From positions 1 through 57,536 of the forward strand of contig JAGFNK010000338.1 of the NCBI GenBank assembly GCA_025769875.1: a DNA stretch of 57,536 nt, written 5' to 3'. Origin of the DNA: Russula earlei (lineage: Eukaryota > Basidiomycota > Agaricomycetes > Russulales > Russulaceae). Shown in pieces: positions 53,869-57,536 of this stretch (positions are counted from its first letter, which is position 1; the number at the start of each line of letters is the position of its first letter). The notes beneath the pieces were generated by a model. It saw only the letters and a list, made by a program, of their open reading frames with translations, was not told where the DNA came from and made no database searches. The translations under genes and the position numbers were made by a program.

Positions 53869-53881
53869 GAGGGGGGCATGA
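53869..53881 (+). other. Polypurine tract of full-length G
   Basis: GAGGGGGGCATGA abuts the 3' LTR; it is the usual plus-strand primer site. Confidence 0.85.
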
Positions 53882-54485
53882 TGTTATGATTTACCCCCTT
53901 GTTGGTTCGTCCATAATCCCTTCCCATCATTGTTCCTTTTATTACCTCCGTTTCCGTGGTTACCGTTTCATCCCTTGATGGTGATCCCTTATTGTGTTTA
54001 TCTATTGTGTTTCACTTATTATGTTTCAGCTATTGTTGAGCTACTTTTGCTATTGATCTGCCTTTTACTTATTGTTCTGCTTATAGTACTGTACAGCCTC
54101 GCTACATACAGTATTTAAGCGCCTGTAAAAGCTGGGGAATGCCCCAAGCTTAGCTTTGTCCCATTTCCTGTCGCATCCCTTGCCCTGTATACTCTCTCAA
54201 TCACAACTTGCTTGTGCTGGCCTTTACTCTGCTTGACCTAAGCACACCTCAAGGAACCCTTGTGTTCCTCTTCCTCCTCTGCCTCTCTCTCATCGTCCTC
54301 CTCTTCTGTGAAACCAGAAGATCGACTCTGTCTGCGGACTGAGTCATTGTCTGACTCAGCCTTGAGACGCTAAACCCTTGAACCGGTCTCCTTGAGCCGG
54401 CCCCATTGAACCCTTGAACCAAGTCACAGGGACTTGGCCCCACTGAACCTTGAGCTAACGCTCTAACGGCCGCGACGCCGTTACA
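53882..54485 (+). repeat. 3' LTR of full-length G
   Basis: 604 bp. Differs from the 5' LTR by about ten bases, almost all C/T or A/G, plus one T-run length change near 53998. Confidence 0.95.
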
Positions 54486-55189
54486 GGTGCAAAGGCAGTG
54501 TGGAAGGATTGTATGTAATACCGTTGATGGTGAGGGGAGACAGGCTGGGATCTGTGGCAGACATAGGAGCATCTGCAGAGGAGGTGACATGTGCTGTATG
54601 TGCATGTGCACAGAGCTTGGAATCATTTGATCTTGAGAAAAACAGCCTTTGGTCCACCCTTGCCTCCTCAACAGAGTGCCCAGCCATCTTGCCACCAGGG
54701 CTAATGCAGAAATTAGTGAGATGTCCCTCCTTTTTGCAATGAGTACAGTATGCCCATTTGCATGCAATGGTTGCAGGGAAAGTGGAAGGGGTAGGCACAG
54801 CCTGTGTGTTGCGCTTTTTGATAAGGGCATCTTCGCTCTGGATGCATTGGATAAGGGTAGCTGAGGAGAAATGGGGCTTGGCTGAGAGAGATTGGATTTG
54901 AGACTGTAGGTAGTAAAAGTTCTCACCAAGGGAGTTGAGTATGAAGACAGAGAGTAGTTTGTTGGTGTCAATGGGACCCATGTTTGTGATCTGCTTGTGT
55001 AAGTGACAGATGTTGGAGAAGGTGGGAATTAGGGGGCTGTCCAGGAGGAACCAGATATTGAGAACATTTTTAATAGCAAGCATTTGGGCATATAAACCGA
55101 GTTTCTCATGTTGCTGTTTAAGTGCTTCAAAGACCTCATGGGAACTTGCATTAGTGAATTTGCACCCAAGAACTCATATTGTCATGGTA
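54486..55189 (-). pseudogene. Copia H gag, copy 2
   Basis: The minus-strand 200-residue frame (55083-54481) reads MLAIKNVLNIWFLLDSPLIP, MGPIDTNKLLSVFILNSLGE, the knuckle CTHCKKEGHLTNFC, MAGHSVEEARVDQRLFF and LTINGITYNPSTL, running to the G insertion point. Across G it joins the sequence left of 46631. The N-terminal part is cut off at 55190 by LTR D. It is less decayed than copy 1. Confidence 0.8.
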
Positions 55190-55473
55190 ATGAGCTGTGT
55201 CAGTTCTCAAGCACAAAGACAAATCAATAGTAGAGATGTGTTCGAAAGACAGGCCGGTTCCCGTGTATGAAAAGTAAGGGTCCCTGCAGCAGTCGAAGTG
55301 TTTTATGCTAAACAGGTTATGGCCAATGGACCCTTCCTAGTATGACTCAGTCCATTGAGAAGCTAGGGTAAGTTTATAATGGGATAGACTAGGGCTGGTT
55401 CCACTAGCTATATGTGTTCAAGTCTGTCAGAGACCTTGAACAATGCAGAGAGAGTAGAGGAAAGGAAGGTAGG
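55190..55473 (-). repeat. LTR D fragment
   Basis: The TGTCATGGTAATGAGC end and about 284 bp of LTR D on the minus strand, interrupted by the C element inside AGGAAGGTAGG. The remainder is not seen. Confidence 0.8.
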
Positions 55474-55967
55474 TATCACAAGGAATGGTACATTGGACCG
55501 GACCGGCAACCGGATAAGCCTACCCAGACATGTCTCAAGTTTCCCACATGTTTTATGACTCATCGAAAGCCTCACATGTATCAGATGTTCCTTGTGTGTT
55601 CCAGTATGATTGCCTCATTGTTACCTCGTGAATACTATTTGATATAGTATTCTGTATGTATATAAGACTGCCATCTGACGAGAACAAGCCTTAAGCTTGT
55701 TCTCCTGTGAATATCACTGGATTCTTGCTTTGGAACTTGTAGGCTTGCAAGCAATCAAGCAATCATCTCGGAAAACCTCTCATTCCTCTAAGTCTTTGAA
55801 CGCGAAGACTTATCGCTTGTCTTTCCTCCCCGTGGTACACAATTGCCTTGGCATTGTCATCACCAAGATCCCCGAATCTTGCAAGAACTCTTCGTTCTCG
55901 CTTGACTCAGTGCGCACGTCTCACACGTGAACCAATTTGTCAGCGACACCACCCCCAGTCGGTGACA
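55474..55967 (+). repeat. 5' LTR of a gypsy C element
   Basis: About 494 bp, starting TATCACAAGG (the expected TGTCACAAG with a changed second base) and ending CCCAGTCGGTGACA. TATATAAG lies at 55659-55666 and AAGCTTGTTCT at 55693-55703. Confidence 0.85.
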
Positions 55968-55968
55968 T

Positions 55969-55980
55969 TAGAACAAGCTT
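55969..55980 (+). other. Self-priming PBS of C
   Basis: TAGAACAAGCTT, one base after the LTR; its last 11 bases are the exact reverse complement of the predicted transcript start AAGCTTGTTCT at 55693-55703. Confidence 0.75.
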
Positions 55981-56048
55981 ACCCTTTGAACCCTTGACCC
56001 CAAACGTGTATACATGCATCCACCCCCGAATATACTACCTCCCTCAGA

Positions 56049-56581
56049 ATGACTTCTATGGCCAGAGATTGGAGGTTCAAAGGACAAGGAAAACCCACAG
56101 AAGAAGGACTAAAGAAACTCAAATGTCCTTTCAAGTTGAACCCAGACCTCGACGACGCACTCGTCCCTGAAGCTTTCAGAGAGAATTCCAAGTTCTTCAG
56201 AGTAGGAATAAACAGTGTGCCCTGGACTGGGTACTACACCATCTACAGAAAGGCCAAATTTGGCCTCGGAACTCTCTATGGTGTTTGGTTTGAAATTCGA
56301 TGCCATGAAGACTACTTTGAAGCCTACCACATTGCGCGTCTGGCCTTTGGACTGGTCAATGACCCCCTCAAAGGCCTCCATATGGAACAGCTCATCAAGT
56401 CAGGTGAGCCTATTCCCAATTCAAAGAATCCATCATGTGCTCCAACCCCCGGACCTGCACCTGCCGAACCCATGGAACAAGAACTCGAGACAATGACACA
56501 ACTTTTCATTGTGGTCAACGAACCAGAAGAACCACCTGCACAAGTACCTCAACAACTCGCATCATCCGGAATGGTGCAAGC
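56049..56581 (+). CDS. gag: C gag, N-terminal part (interrupted by LTR A)
   Basis: An open frame from ATG 56049 (MTSMARDWRFKGQGKPTEEG) through FRVGINSVPWTGYYTIYRK, GTLYGVWFEIRCHEDYFEAY and LKGLHMEQLIKSGEPIPNSK, then a Pro/Glu linker and ETMTQLFIVVNEPEEPPAQV. It is colinear with the minus-strand C gag at 39245-38834 and supplies the N-terminus missing there. The natural reading ends at 56581, where LTR A begins; the last few codons of the open frame are LTR. The capsid and everything downstream are absent from the window. Confidence 0.75.
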
Positions 56582-57410
56582 TGTCAAGACATGTACTGCT
56601 GATCACTAAGGACTCAGGAGCAGGTGGGCAAGGGTTGGAACAGATGGTACATGGCGTAGGCGGCATTGAACAAGAGGATGAGCCAAAGGACTAGGATATA
56701 CCAGATGGGGACTGGTACGTGTAACTGGAGGCAGAGGCAAAGGTTGGAAGCCAGTGCAATGAGGGGGCTTTAGACAAGGCAGTTGTAGAAGAGTACCTTG
56801 GAGGCGAGGGGAGTCTTTAAACTGAGCGGTCGTGGGGAAGTACCCAGGAAGATGAGAGTATCACAAATGGACAGTCTGACGACTGCCATGCTTCATTGGG
56901 GCTTATATACAGTGTACAGGGTCAATTACAAAGAACTGGAACTATTCTAGACCCTTTGGTACCATCCAATAGGACTACAGAGGCATAAACTCGCTTGTGT
57001 CAAGTTTCAGGCTTACTGAGCACATTACTGATCATTGTGGAGCGATGACATCATTATGATGTCACTGTGGAGTGCTTAGTGAGCCTATGAGGTCACTGTG
57101 GAGTCACTCAGTCAGCCATGATGTCATTGGAGCCTTGATGATGTCAGATGGGTTATGCAACAGTTTCTAAGAGTTTGTGCCACTGTTTTGGGTTCTTGGT
57201 GGCTGGGTGACCATGTGGCTGCCACGCGATGATTACCCAATTAGGAAATGGGTGCCTGGTCGTGTTATAGTGCCTTTGTAATAGCGATATCTTGTACCAC
57301 AGGAGGGGTAGCCCAGGAAATGGAAGGGAGTTGGCAATGCAAAGTGAGAGAGGTCTCTCTTGAGTGAAATAGGACAATCTACAGCCAGGACCTGGCCTTG
57401 ATTCGTAACA
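56582..57410. repeat. LTR A (copy 6), inverted relative to the others
   Basis: 829 bp from TGTCAAGACATG to TTCGTAACA on the plus strand, the reverse of copies 1-4. The flanks CAAGC and TTCAT do not match, so it is not a simple solo-LTR insertion into C gag; the C gag does not resume after it. Confidence 0.85.
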
Positions 57411-57536
57411 TTCATCCCCTCTTTATAGACCTGTTGCTCCTGCAATGGTAGGGACTTGTTCCTTTGGAAGGTGGAGTAGTTTGCATATGAAAAGTCAAAG
57501 TCTGTTCATTCGTGGGGAGTTCTCTCTTGTTCTATG
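57411..57536. other. Unassigned window end
   Basis: 126 bp without a recognised match. It might be the interior of the element that LTR A belongs to. Confidence 0.3.

Larger units (their letters stand above)
46632..54485 (+). mobile_element. Full-length Ty3/gypsy chromovirus, family G
   Basis: 7854 bp with LTRs of 605 and 604 bp and the perfect duplication GGTGC (46627-46631 and 54486-54490), inserted in copia H. The order is LTR, PBS, gag, TAG, protease, RT, RNase H, integrase, chromodomain, long C-terminal extension, PPT, LTR. The LTRs differ at about ten sites, nearly all transitions, so the insertion is recent but not brand new. About eight single-base indels break pol. CpG dinucleotides are plentiful compared with the older G copies. 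Confidence 0.95.

Noticed and set aside
3616..57410. CRISPR array or other prokaryotic repeat system
   Set aside because: Repeats are LTRs with target duplications, TIRs and irregular minisatellites; no regular repeat-spacer pattern occurs.
57401..57415. Target duplication of LTR A copy 6
   Set aside because: TTCAT after the LTR does not match CAAGC before it; its likeness to the reverse of ATGAA at copy 4 is probably chance.
1..57536. Single-copy host gene
   Set aside because: Every longer frame with protein-like text matches a transposable element type or repeat K; no other intact gene could be supported.

Overview
This window looks like a repeat-packed, probably heterochromatic stretch of a basidiomycete (most likely Agaricomycete) genome. 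The reasons are its eukaryotic TE mix, the short introns in the transposase remnants, the PIF/Harbinger element with a Myb/SANT-like partner ORF, and the chromodomain Ty3/gypsy elements with short TG..CA LTRs. The taxon is an inference. I find no confident single-copy host gene: almost every base with recognisable content belongs to a transposable element, usually broken and nested.

Layout. 1-8028: LTR E, then a decayed minus-strand chromodomain gypsy (family G) split by a solo LTR of family A. 8029-10080: unassigned DNA with a small minisatellite and a solo LTR of gypsy family C. 10081-16041: a PIF/Harbinger transposon with 176-bp TIRs, loaded with a MITE, LTR A, LTR E copies and a tRNA-like dimer. 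16042-23384: a decayed minus-strand gypsy of family B, split by LTR A and by LTR D nested inside LTR D. 23385-26046: the 3' part of another G copy, holding two D LTRs. 26426-35731: two head-to-head copies of an unclassified repeat (family K, with a SAM-like gene), with a Tc1/mariner element and LTR A at the palindrome centre. 35732-39245: a minus-strand gypsy C remnant. 39250-42488: a Tc5/pogo-like fragment and a copia fragment (family J). 42489-43133: an LTR/gypsy patchwork. 43414-55189: two tandem minus-strand copia H copies sharing one LTR; the first carries a Harbinger-type MITE, the second the full-length G element (46632-54485, TSD GGTGC). 55190-57410: LTR D fragment, the 5' end of a gypsy C element, and LTR A.

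How it works together. The G element is the centrepiece: gag and pol lie in one frame, separated by a UAG that is conserved in the old copy and followed by a hairpin. Its PBS complements the predicted 5' end of its own mRNA (Tf1-like self-priming). Pol continues in frame past the chromodomain into an extension of about 560 residues with a coiled coil and a second CCHC knuckle. Families B and C show the same self-priming arrangement, and D is predicted to. Two copia families instead carry a PBS matching the initiator-tRNA-Met anticodon arm, as in Drosophila copia. Clean 5-bp target duplications around many LTRs allow the insertion order to be read.
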